From positions 1-64,000 of the forward strand of contig RWJK01001691.1 in assembly GCA_004335835.1 (NCBI GenBank): a stretch of 64,000 nt of DNA. The letters are read 5' to 3'. A model generated the notes under the pieces. The model was not told where the DNA came from and searched no databases. It worked only from the letters and a program-made list of their open reading frames with translations. The position numbers and the translations under genes are program-made. Shown here piece after piece: positions 16,601 through 28,600 of the stretch. This DNA is from Scenedesmus sp. ARA3 (Eukaryota; Chlorophyta; Chlorophyceae; Sphaeropleales; Scenedesmaceae). Each line of letters starts with the position of its first letter. Position 1 is the first letter of the stretch.

Positions 16601-19600
16601 AGCATCAAACCTGTCCCGCTCCTTGGCTTCTGGCCGCTGCACCAGCAGCGCACCAATGCTCCACACGCAGCAGAACACAAACAGCGCGTCCAGCACCTGC
16701 AGGCAGCCAGGGGTGTGCAAAATAACCCAGTAAGAGTCTGGCCTCAGCAACAGTTCTGCAGCTGAAGTATCAAGCACTCATGAAGACTGCACAGCGCCTT
16801 TGACCAGCACATTCAAGAGGCAAGCTGCTGTTATGTCAGCTGCTGGTGACCTTACCTGAGGATCCTGCATCTTGGGATGGTCAATGATGGTAGCATCCAG
16901 CAGCTTGCACAGCTGTGCAGCCATGTTCAAGTTTGTGTGCGGCACACTCTGCTGCGGGCGCTTGACCAGGTCATGCCCGTCCAGCCCTTCAGCCACCCAC
17001 TCAATGGCTGGCACGGCATACTTGTCAATCAGCAGCTGCAGGGCCTCAGCCTCCCCGGGCCTGATGCGCGTGTTGAGCCAGCGCCAGAAGTAGGGCTTGT
17101 AGCCGAGGTTGCGGCTGTCAACATATACCATGCCACACCTGCAGCAGCACACAGAACCGCACACTATTAGGCAATAGCAGATTCCGGAGGGCTGCATAAT
17201 TGCTCCGGCCCTTGCTGCGTCTGGCGATTAAAGCACGCTTGGCCACAAGCTAGCGCGCACCTCCCAAGCAAGCGCACCTGGAAATGGTGGCAGGGCTGGC
17301 ATACTGCAGGTCTGCCACCTCAAACAGCAGCTTCACGTGGGGTTGCAAGCGGATGCGTTCGCCATTTGGCAGCGTGAGCAGCTTGTTGTCGTCCATCACA
17401 CTGTTCATGTTCTCCACCCACACAGCATCAACATCGCCATCAAACACAATGTAGTGCGCCTCATCGCGCTCTGGCGGCAGCGGCCGATTTACCTCCCTGC
17501 AGAGACAGTATAGCAGCATATGTCACAATTTGAGAGAGGATAGTTACATGTGGGTCCTGGCACCATCTTGGATGGTATGAGCCACAACAGGTTGAACACA
17601 GGTCTGATACCAGAAAAGGAGAGTGAGCACCGTAAAACGCACACAATTTGGCTCCCACACAAGACGCACACAAGTTCAGTATGAACACACTTTGGCAACA
17701 TGTTTCGCTTTCCACGTCTGCAGCAGTACATTTCACACTTCTGGCCCCGGCTGCAGCTGTCAGCTGCAGCTGCGTACATAGCATGCTGTTACCTGCTGCC
17801 ACGGCTCATACCACACAGCTCACCTGAAGAGGTTGCTCAGCAGCCCATCTGTCCAGTCACGTGTGTCCTTGTCCAGCACACCATACAGCTCAGCGACCGT
17901 AATCGCCTTGGGGTTGAGCACATGCAGCGCAGTGCGCCTGCCCATAGAGGTCTGTGCGCGAGCCAGCGTGCTGAGAATGACGCTCTTGCCGCCGCCTGTC
18001 TGCCCCACCACCATGACAGTGTGGCGTGTCATCAGCACCTCATACAGCTGCACTACTTTGTCCACCTGGTCGCCAGCGCCTGCAAGCACCTGGTAGCCTG
18101 CTGCTGCCAGCTCTGCCTCAACCTGGTCGTTGAACTGGGGGTAACGCACGCGCGGGCAGTCCATTCCTGCCAATTGATACACAGCAGAGCAAGAACAAGG
18201 TCAGCCGTCGCAGCTGTCAAAACTACTTGCACCTTGTTGCTGCTGTGCACAAGCTGCTGTTGCTGTGATGCTGTGCTTTGGCATGCGGTTGTTGCAGCAG
18301 TGCGCAGGAAACCGGCCGCAACTGCGCACCTGGGAACAGGTCCCCAACCAGCCCCAGGAACAGCGGCACGTCATCATACACAAACTTGGGCAGGTTGGAG
18401 TCACGTAGTGCGCGCATCAGCACCAGCGCCTCGCTCATGTCTGGTGCGCCGCGCTTGAGGGCGCCCGCCATGACCAGCACACTCTTCAGCGCACGCAGCC
18501 CAAAGTCGTAGTGGTGCTGCTTGGACAGCTGCTCACGCGCCAGCTTGTACAGCACTGTCATCTTCTTGGCCAGCACCTGCAGCAGCAATTCATTGCGAGT
18601 TACGCAACACATTTGTGCACTACGCGCCGATGTCTCGTTGCGTTCACCACGGCCGCAACTGTTGGGCGCCAGGCCGGATCCCCAGGCGCTGCTAACAGCT
18701 CCATCTCTTCTTCCAGGCGGGCTGCGCATACATACACATGTACAGCCGCACCTTGGCGGAGTCGAAGCCCTCGCTGAACAGCATGATTTCGCAGATCTGC
18801 TCCATGTCTGGCACCACCATGGTCACGGGCCTGAACAGCGCCTTGAGGTTGTCTGGCAGCTCCGTCCGGCCCGCGTAGCCGGGGTTCATGGTGATGAAGA
18901 TGCCTGCGCGCGGGTCCAGCCGGATCTCGCGCCCCTCAAACTGGAAGCGGGTGAGGTCGTTCTTCAGCGCCTCTTGGATCTGCGCGCGGCATGATGATTG
19001 TTTGAGCATGCATTGCGGAGTTGAGGGGCTGCCCAGCTGCAGCGGCAGCAAAGCAAAACTACAGCACTGCAGGCGTACACCTCTGCACCGTGTTATGTAC
19101 GCTGCACCTGCAAGTGTAGCACATCACATCAGCACATGGCATGCATCAGCAGCTGCTTGTATTAATCCACACCACTCAGGATGTCCCCTCGCACAACCGC
19201 CGCACCTGCTTGATCTGGCTGGACACCACGCTCAGCACCTCCGCCTCGATGCGATTGAACTCGTCGAAACAGCCCCAGGCGCCGCACTGCACCAGGCCGC
19301 TGAAGATGCTGCCCATGGCCTTGTAGTCCAGGCCCTCGCCGCAGTTGAATACCACGCACTGCACGCCCATGGCCTTGGCCAGGTCCTTCACAGTCTCCGT
19401 CTTGCCTGCGGGCAAGTAAGCAGGTGGACAGGGTAGCTTGAAGTGGCTGGTACAGCAAGACAGCAGAACATAGTCATTCACAGCAAGCAACCCATTCTCA
19501 CATCACAGAATACTTACAGGCTTCCCATAAATCGCTTCCAGGGCACATGCTTGATGCACTGCATTGGAAACAGTGCCGCGCAAACAAGAAGGCCATGCAT

Positions 19601-22600
19601 GCATTACACAGACTACAACACACCTGTGCCAGCAGGTCCGGCTGGTGCTCCTCCCAGCCTGTAAGTCATGGCTGTCGTCAGCGTCATGTAGCAGCGGTCA
19701 GTGAGTGCTGTGATGACGAGGCGCCCGTTGAGCCCCATGTACTCATAGCCGTACCGGAACATGCCGCCGCACTGCCTGATGCTCAGGTCATCCTGCACAA
19801 CAACAATCAGCAGCGCTGAGTGCATGTGGAAGTGAAACCTAGCTGGCTATTGTATGAACACACCCTACCACTGCCACACATAATCAAGCTATTGCTCACA
19901 AAGACACAGCACTTCCTTTTGGGAGATCTTCAGGCAGGTGCCCAAGCTGCTTCAACTGCTGGGCATGCGCTCACCATTGCCTTGTCCCAGTAGAACCGCA
20001 ACTGGCTCTCCCATGCAAACTCGCGGGCGTCCATGATGCTGTCGCGGACAAAGGTGTCAATTACGTCCCGCCCGTGCACATCAGTGATGATGAGCGTGTT
20101 GACCTTGCGGCGCGTGTCAGGTGTCAGCTCCTTGCGCACCTGCATTGCATGTAGGCAGCAGGCAGTCAGGCACACACGCTGCCAGCCAAAAGCAGGCAAG
20201 GCAAGCACAGCAAGACATGACCTCACACACCAGCCTGATCCTGCAACCACTGCACAAATAACATTGTGCAGCACATGCACAGGCTTACAAGAGTGCCAAC
20301 CGCACTCACCATGCCTGTCAGCTGGCTGAGCTGGTCCGTGAGCTTTGCTGCATAGGTCTTCATGGCGTGCTTGTCGCCCTCCCTGACACGCCTGAAGCTG
20401 TCCTCCGTCTCCCAGGTCCACCACACCTGGCTGCCAGCCAGCGTCACCATGCCCAGGCAATCCACAATCCACTTGGCGCGCGGCGTACGGGCGTAGTTCC
20501 ACACACCTGCATGCAATGAAAGTGCAAGCATCGCGCTGGTGGTGAGCGGAGCCATTCAAGCTGCTCAACCTAAGAGCTCGGCTACCTGTATGCCAGCTAA
20601 TGTGGACAAATGCAGTTGTTGATTGCTACATTGCTGAGGCGTAACTGTGGCGTCAATTAAATTGATGGCTGGTTGGCCTTGATGCAACGCAATCGCAGTG
20701 AACACAGTGCGGCCTGCTGCCAGCGCACTGCTCACCCTCCTTCATCACCACAGCCAGGGTGCGCCGCATTTCAGCCTCCACGCCAGTCATCCACACCTCC
20801 ACGGCGCCCTCAACCGGCACCTGGCTGCGGAACGCGAAGCCCTCGCCCTCGCTGGAGGTCATGCCAACGATGCTCTTGTTGCCGCGGCCAAACTTCAGCG
20901 CTGCAGCAGCAAGTGGGGGTAGCACACACGCACAACTTAACGGCAAGGGTGACTGCGCATATGAATGTGCTCAAAACTGCAGGCAGCGCAAGCACTACGC
21001 CTATGTCGTGATTAGGCCAGCATCACCCAAATACAGCGCGCACCTGCGCAGTTGTCAAACAACTTCAGCATGTGCTCCTGGACGCTGGTGGGATCTGACG
21101 TGCCCAGTATGGCCAGCAGCTCGTCATCACTGATGAAGTAGAAGCGTGGGAAGGCGCAGCGCTTGGTGTCCAAGTACTCGCTCAGGCTCTTCTGGCACAC
21201 CTCAAGCTGCTCAGACAGCGTGCGCAGCTGGTCAAGCCTGCAGGGCACGTTGACACCAGGCAATGGCTTACTCCAACAAACCAAGCACGTCATGCAAGCA
21301 GGTGATGGTGCGGTTACACCTGTTGGCAGTGTATGTGCATGCGCAGGACCCGGTGGGTTCTGCCCTGCTGCCTAACTGAGGCCATAACACTCACGCACCT
21401 GCCGTCAATGCTGCATGCATCCAGCACAGTCGTGTTCTTTGCTGTGTCGGCCATTATCTTCAGCCAGGCCTTGTCGATGGTGTCAAAGCGCTTGGCCTCC
21501 TGAGGCAGCTGGTTGCGGATGTCATCGCTGCCGATGAAGATGCTCTCAAGGTACATCCACTTGCGCTGCACCAGCATCCACACCTGCAGCGGCATGACAG
21601 GAAGTGCATGCAGTGAGGCCTCCGGCACTTCAAACAAGCAGATGGGAGCTGAAAAACAAGCAGGAAATGCTTGCTATTTTCAGTTATCCTCCAAGTGCCC
21701 GCTGCACCTTTTCCTGTTGGGGCCGCTGCGTTCACAAAGCATCTGATGTTCACTCACCTCAATGCACTCCCCAATCAGCGACAGCCGCTGCTCCCACAGC
21801 CGCACTTCATCGGCAAAGGGCCGCACGTGTGGGCTAGCCATCATGGACTGCAGGTTGAGGCCCATGTCCTCCAGCAGCAGCGTCACCTCCTCAACACCCT
21901 TGAGCACCCAGCCCCTGTCAGCACCGTTCTGCACAGGCAGCAACAGCAAAATCGGTCAGCATGACACACGGTAAGCAGTTGATGGCACCAACATGCTGGG
22001 GTGCAGGCGCTGAGCGACACACGTGGTGTAGGACAAGTAAGTGCGTAATAATCGCCTGCTGTACCTTGGCACAGCTCCATCCCGCCCCCTGCCTGCCAGC
22101 AGCCACCTACCGTTGTGTACTTGTGCAGGTCGAAGCGCTGCTCCTTCCACGACTCCGCCAGCTTCTTGAGCTCGTTCTCAATGGTGAGCTCCTTGAGGGC
22201 GCTGGAGGTGACCTTGGCGATGTCCTCCTTGTACTTGTGCAATTGCATGGCGAACATGTTGGCCAGCGTGAAGGTCTTGGGGTCCAGGTCAAAGCTCTGG
22301 CCGGTCAGCGCCATCAGCTGCTTCCAGTGGCGCGGCCTGCGGGCACATCAACAGAAATTTAATCACTTGCTCGCTAGAAGCAAGTTGCGGGCATGTACAG
22401 TGACGCAACAAGCAGCAGGTGTGAATGGATGTCAAGCTATGCCATCAACAAGCAGCATAGCATCCAGACAACTGCGGCTACATCACACCTTAATGACTCG
22501 CTCATCAGCTCCTTCATCAGCGGCAAGCTGTCAGCAAAGCCCGCAATCTCTGCCTGCACCAGGCCAAACACCGGCATGTCCTCCAGGCCCTTGAGCTTCT

Positions 22601-25600
22601 TGAGCTTTGTTGCAACCGCCTGCACTCCGTTCATCATGTTGCCTATGTCCAGCTCGCTCCACAGCATGTTACTGTACTGCCGCACTGCCTCGGCATGTTC
22701 GGCGTACACAGCATACACCTGTGCCAGCTTGCGCAGCTCAGACTCAACCTGCGGTCAAGAAAGGAGGGCACAGCATGTCAGCGGCATGGGAAAGGCCTTC
22801 CTAGCACAACAAGCCAGCAAGCTTCCCCTTGCAGCACACATCAGGTACGTTGTCCAGGCATGCATGGTTGCAGTTTTACATCCATAACTCAAATCCCCAC
22901 ATGTCTCAGGGGACGAGCTGCTCACCTTGGAGAGCAGCGGGTAGCTGGTGATGTCCATGTCAAATAGCTGCTCTGCCAGGCGCAGCTGCTCCCGCTGCTT
23001 GGCCAGGCCCTCCACCTCTCCCTGGAACACCTTCAGGGATTCCAGGCCAGCTGCCAGCTGCACAGTAGGCAATCCTGGGCCCTCACTGCGCACGCGAGCT
23101 TCAAGCTCCGCTGTCAGCGCAGCAAAGTCGGCGACCTGCAGCCAACACGCGGACAGATGTTGGCTTTGTGTGATTTGGTCGGTTCAACATCTGGCATGTG
23201 CGTTTCAAGTCCAGCCACCACAAGTGTGCAGGAACAGCATGCAAAGATCAGTGCGCATGCGTACGAGCATGGCAGACCTGGTCCCCGCATACAGAAACAG
23301 CAACTATGCAAACCAAGTGAACGCTGTGCGTTCAGCTCTACTACCCACCTGCTGCCGCGTGGTTTGTGAAAACTTGCGCTTCACACCATCCAGCTGCACA
23401 TCAACTGCCTCAGCAGCAGCACACAGCTTGGCCCATTCCTGGGACAGCCTCGCTGCATCTGCCAGCTCAGCTGCTGCGGCTGCCTGCTCTGCTTCTGTGA
23501 TGGCATACAGGAGTCGAGTGCGGTAACGCTCCTGCAGGTCACTGCACTGCAGCTCCATCTGCATGCCGCCAGACCTGCAGGGTTAACAATGCATGTGGGT
23601 TCAGTGGTGCCGCTAGCTGTTGCGCACATATATGCACCCTGTGGTGACCTGTACTTCACCCAACCCACGGCAGGCGCCAGCATAGGTTGATGGCAAGCCT
23701 TTAAAGGTAAGAGGCAGATTGCAATGTGGCAGGGCAGTATCACATCACGGCAGCACCCAGCGCCCAGCACGCACCTAATGGAGTTCACCACATGCAGCAC
23801 ACCCTTGAGCTGCTCCAGGTCTTCTGGCTGCTGCTGCAGCGCTGCATGATCGGCTGCCATGCGCTCCCTGACTCCATTCATGGCTGCGACATCCAGCTCC
23901 CGCATTGCAGCTGCCAGAGCACGCGTCCAGCTGCAGCACTCCTCGTGCACAGCAAGAGCCACTGCTGAGTTGCACACGCTGACGCAGCCAACGTCCACGT
24001 CGTGTGCAAGGCCCCAGAACAGGTTGGCTTGCTGCAAGGGCAAGGAAGGAAACACAGCATGTGTGTTTGCGAGCGTTGGCATAAGCTGAGGTGTAGGAAA
24101 CTTATCTCAGGCCGTGCCACTGCACTTACTGTGTTGCGCGCATCGCAAAAGCACTTACATCATGGAGCATCTCTTGCCAGCCAGGCAGGCGCAGAGCCAC
24201 GTGCACTCACCTTCTGGAACCTTGCAAAGCGCTCCTCAAAGGCAGACAGTGCCGGTGCCTTGGCCTTGAACTTGTCGAGCACCTGCGCCCTGTCAGACTT
24301 CCAGATGTCGCTGTACTTGCGCCAGCCCTCCACATGCCGGTTGAGCCGCGCTGCCACCTTATTGATGTCTTGGTGGATCTGGACAGCAGCGCCCATCACC
24401 TGCCGGCAATACAAACACACAAGCAAGCACCCATGCTGTCAGCCACGTCTGGTGTTTAAACCCACATGCTATGCAACCAAAGGCTACAACAAGCACAGGG
24501 TACAAAGAGGAATATTTCGGCCGATAGTTGATGGGGCATGTGTGTTACTTGGGCAGCTGTGCCAGCCGTTGCAACTCACCTGCTGCATGCGCAGCACCTC
24601 TGAGCTGAAGTGCATCACCACAGGGTCGCCGTCTGTGTCACCCTTGGCTCGCTGGTCAGGCATCTCCAGGCAGGTGCCATCCATCCAGCGCACAAACTCG
24701 CGGCAGCTCTCAGCCACGTTCTTGATGTATGCAGACAGCAGCTTGGAGACCTCCTTGACAGGCGGAGCGATCGCCACTTCGCTGTTCTGCAGAGAGGTTT
24801 TCAGCTGATGTAGCGCAGACAGGCAGCAGCGGCGACAGCAGTAGCAGCAGCAGGAGCTCATGTTCACCTATGCATCACCCCACATGTTCATGCATCCTGC
24901 TAAGGCGCCGCGAACACAGAATTAAACAAAGGGGCACTGTCACCTGACTTACGATCCCATCAAGCGCCCAGCAGTGCACATGCGCATGCTCACCTTGAAC
25001 AGAGGCTTCTTGGCTGAGCTGAGCATGGCATGCAGCTTCTCCAGGGCCCGCAGCACCATGAGCACCAGCGCATTGAACACAGCCATCTCCCAGTAGCTGT
25101 AGTAGCCAGCCAGCTGTGGGGATTTGCCGGTGTTTGAGCCAGCCACAAGCTCCTCAACCTGCACATGCAGCAGGCAACGCACAGTCAGCAGCCAGCGCAA
25201 GCAATGATATGGCAACATGTTTGGTATTGAAGTGGCCACTGAACCCTGCTGCTTGCAGGAAGTATATCCTGCACAAAACACTGCCAGCTGCTCAACCCAC
25301 CAGATTTGTAAAACATGCATGCACAGGAAGAGCACTGTTCTCAGCTATGTACATGTGTGCAGTCACTGTTCAACCACACACCATCTCCTCACCTTGCCCA
25401 GCAGCGGAGTTAGGCTGCGGTATCGCTGCACTGCTGACTCCACCACTGCTGCCCTGTGCTGCTCCATGTACTCGTAGAACTCCTGCAGCTCCATCACATC
25501 AGCACCTGCATGGAGCAGGTCACCACAAGGACACGTTGCGCAGGCTGTACAGGAGCCAGCATTCTGAGACGGCATCGCCCTCACAAACTGGCAAGCAACC

Positions 25601-28600
25601 AACTTACTGATGGAGCACCAATAGCACTTGGATTCGCCGTGCAGTATGGCTGTGCACTGCCTGGTCAAGCCAGCAGCACTGCCCGCCGTGCCTCACCTTC
25701 TGGCAGATCAGCCACCAGCTTTGCAGCCGCCAGCCCAGACACCAGCTTCTCCACAATCGCGCTGTTCTTCTGCACGCTGTGGTGCAGGCCCTGGAACTCC
25801 TGTATGGCCTTGCTGGTGGAGGCCACAAAGGCGTCGATGCCGCGGTTGTTCCAGTTGAGCCGCACCAGGCCGGGCTCTAGGCAGCTCTCCAGGTCCTGCA
25901 GACGTGTGCTCAGCAGGCTGGCCTCCACAGGGCTCAGCGCACCAGTCACCTGGGGCGGCAGCAGAGCAGCAGGAGTCCCCCAGTACCGACAGTTGGCGTG
26001 CGAATGTGGATGAGATGAGGACATTTGCACATTGGCACGCTAGTTGGCTGGCATGACCGTTGCAGTCGTCCGCCGCTGCCAAACTTGCAGCACAGCCCAA
26101 ACAAGGTTGTTATTTGCAGGCAGCCTGTAGCTGTGGTGCAGCCAGCCCACCTTGTAGTACAGCTCAAGCAGCCACTCCAGGCGCTCCGTCCATGCCCTGT
26201 ACTCATCCTCCTGCAGCGCTACCTGCAGCGCCAGCGGCGGGATGTTGAAGCCCTTGCGGTCCAGGTAGTGCGCCTCGCTCATCAGCACGCGCAGCTCCGG
26301 GTGGAAGTTGACCACCACAACACCTGGCACCAGCGCAGCACAGCAGACATCGGCAGTTAGAGTTGGGCTGGGTACTTTGCTGCGGTCGCAAGGAACCAGC
26401 TTGACCTGGCAGTATGACTGGCAAGATTGTACATACAAGGGTCGTGTCCAAACTGTTCAGATTGCACAACTTGAGTGCTGCACATTGCAAGCCCAAGCTT
26501 TGTTGATGCCGTGTACTGCAGCAGCCCTTACCTGTCTCAGGCTGCCGCACAAAGATTGGCTGCTTCAGGTGGCGCATGGCGATGTTGTCCACGTTCTCCC
26601 GCCAGCCCTGGAACCACTGCTTCTCAAACTCCATCATCTGCTTGGCCAGCGCCATGTAGCGCTCATGCACCTGCTGCCCCACTGGCATCTGCCGCCAGCT
26701 GCCCTCTGGCTCCACTGCCGTCAGCTTGGACATGGTCAACTTCACGCGGCTGAAGAGCTGGTGGCTCCAGTGGATGGCACCTGGGAATGCAGCCAGGAGG
26801 TGACTTGATGCACATCAACAATGTAGAAGCACACCATATTTCGTGACTTGATTGTCATCAGCAGGCATCAACAAGCAGTCAAAGCAGACGGAATGCAAGA
26901 GGCTTGGAGGTACCCACCTGCAACTGGTGGCTGGTTGCGTGTGAGGGGTGGGTTGCCTTTTGACCGGTCGAACATCTCCTGGGCAGCGATGATCTCCCGC
27001 AGGAACTGCTCCAAGATGTCAACCAGCTTGTTCATCATCTGCTGCTGGATGGCACCTCGGCTCTTGATGCTCTTGAAGTTCTGCAGTGCGCATGAGTGCA
27101 TAGGGCATGTGACCAGCACAATGCAAAGCGTTTGCACATGTGCACCAGCACGGACGGCAACCACGTTCCATACATGCTGTCAGTGCAAGCTTTTGTAAGT
27201 GACCACAATGTAATGGACCTCATCTACTCCTAGCATGTTGCTGCTCGCCATGCAAAAGTGACAGCAGCAGCTTGAGCCAAACACGCACACACCAAACAGC
27301 AGCCTCACCTGCAGCAGCTCAAAGGCGCCCTCTGCACTCCTCAACTTCCTGAAGCTGGTGTCAATCAGCTCGCGCGTGGCTGCCTTCACCTTCTCGTTGT
27401 CTGCATAGAAGTGTGCGCGCAGCGCCTTCCACTGCGGCGCATGCACCTGGTCAAACACGTCAAACATGGCTGTCTCCACAGGCTCCACCATCAGCTGCAC
27501 GTGCTCAATCACGTCATCAATGCCCTTGGTGTCGCCTGCAGCAGCACAGTGCAATGCATAACAGGATTGCTGAGGCCTGCTGCGCAGAAGGTGAAGCAGC
27601 CGCAAGTCAATGCCAATGCGTGCAACTCGCATGTCGGGTTCTTCCGAGGCGCACAGGCTGGCACAGCAACTACAGGTAAAGAGGACCAGCTAAAGGTTCC
27701 GCACCTGTCACTGCCTTGAGCTCTGGCCCCAGGAACTTGAAGAAGTCGTCCACAATCTCCACCATCTCGCTCAGGTGCCCGCAGACCTCAGCCATGTAGT
27801 TGCTGCGTGCAAACAGCGTGGCCTTGCTGAACTCCCAGCGCGCATCCCGGCCTGAGGTCTCAATCTTCTCACGGACCTGCAGCCACCGCGTTAACACACA
27901 AATCAAAAAAAGCTGTGTTGCACACATGCATGCAGCAGAGCACAAACAGACCCTAAGAAGGACCCTCATGCAGCGCTGCTATCCCTTCAACTCAACTTTG
28001 GCGGGGCTTACAATGTTGTGTTGTCCTAAAGCTGCTGATTCACCCAGGGAGAAGGCAGCAGAGATATATCTAACGCTGGCTTGCCAAGACTGCAAATTCA
28101 GTCTTGTGATGGCTGCAACTCCAACCCTAATCACGTTGGACAACCAGCTGTTGAGATACCCACCTGCATGTATGTGGACTGCCAGCTCTCCAGCACCGCC
28201 TTGCTCACACGCAGCAGCTCAATTGCTTCTGCTGCAGGCATGCGGAACAGCTGGTGCAGCATAACCGCGCCATCCACCCTGTCACACAGCTCTGTGGCGA
28301 TGCGCGCGAACAGCGCCCCCATGCGCGCATCATCGCTGTAATGCCGGCTGATGATCCACACCATGCGCAGTGCGTTCATCAGCGGCGGCAGCGTGTCAAG
28401 AATGCCAGCTAGCGGCCCGCTGCTGACGCTGCGGAAGTGGCGCTCCAGAGTGGTCAGGAACTTCACGTTGTCACGTGCCTGCAGCAGCCAGAAACCACAC
28501 AACAGACGGTAGCGTGACAACATCCATCTGCAAACCACCTCATGCAAACACAAGCTGCCAGGTTTCACCAGACACCACATTGTATGTGCCTTGCTGAAGC

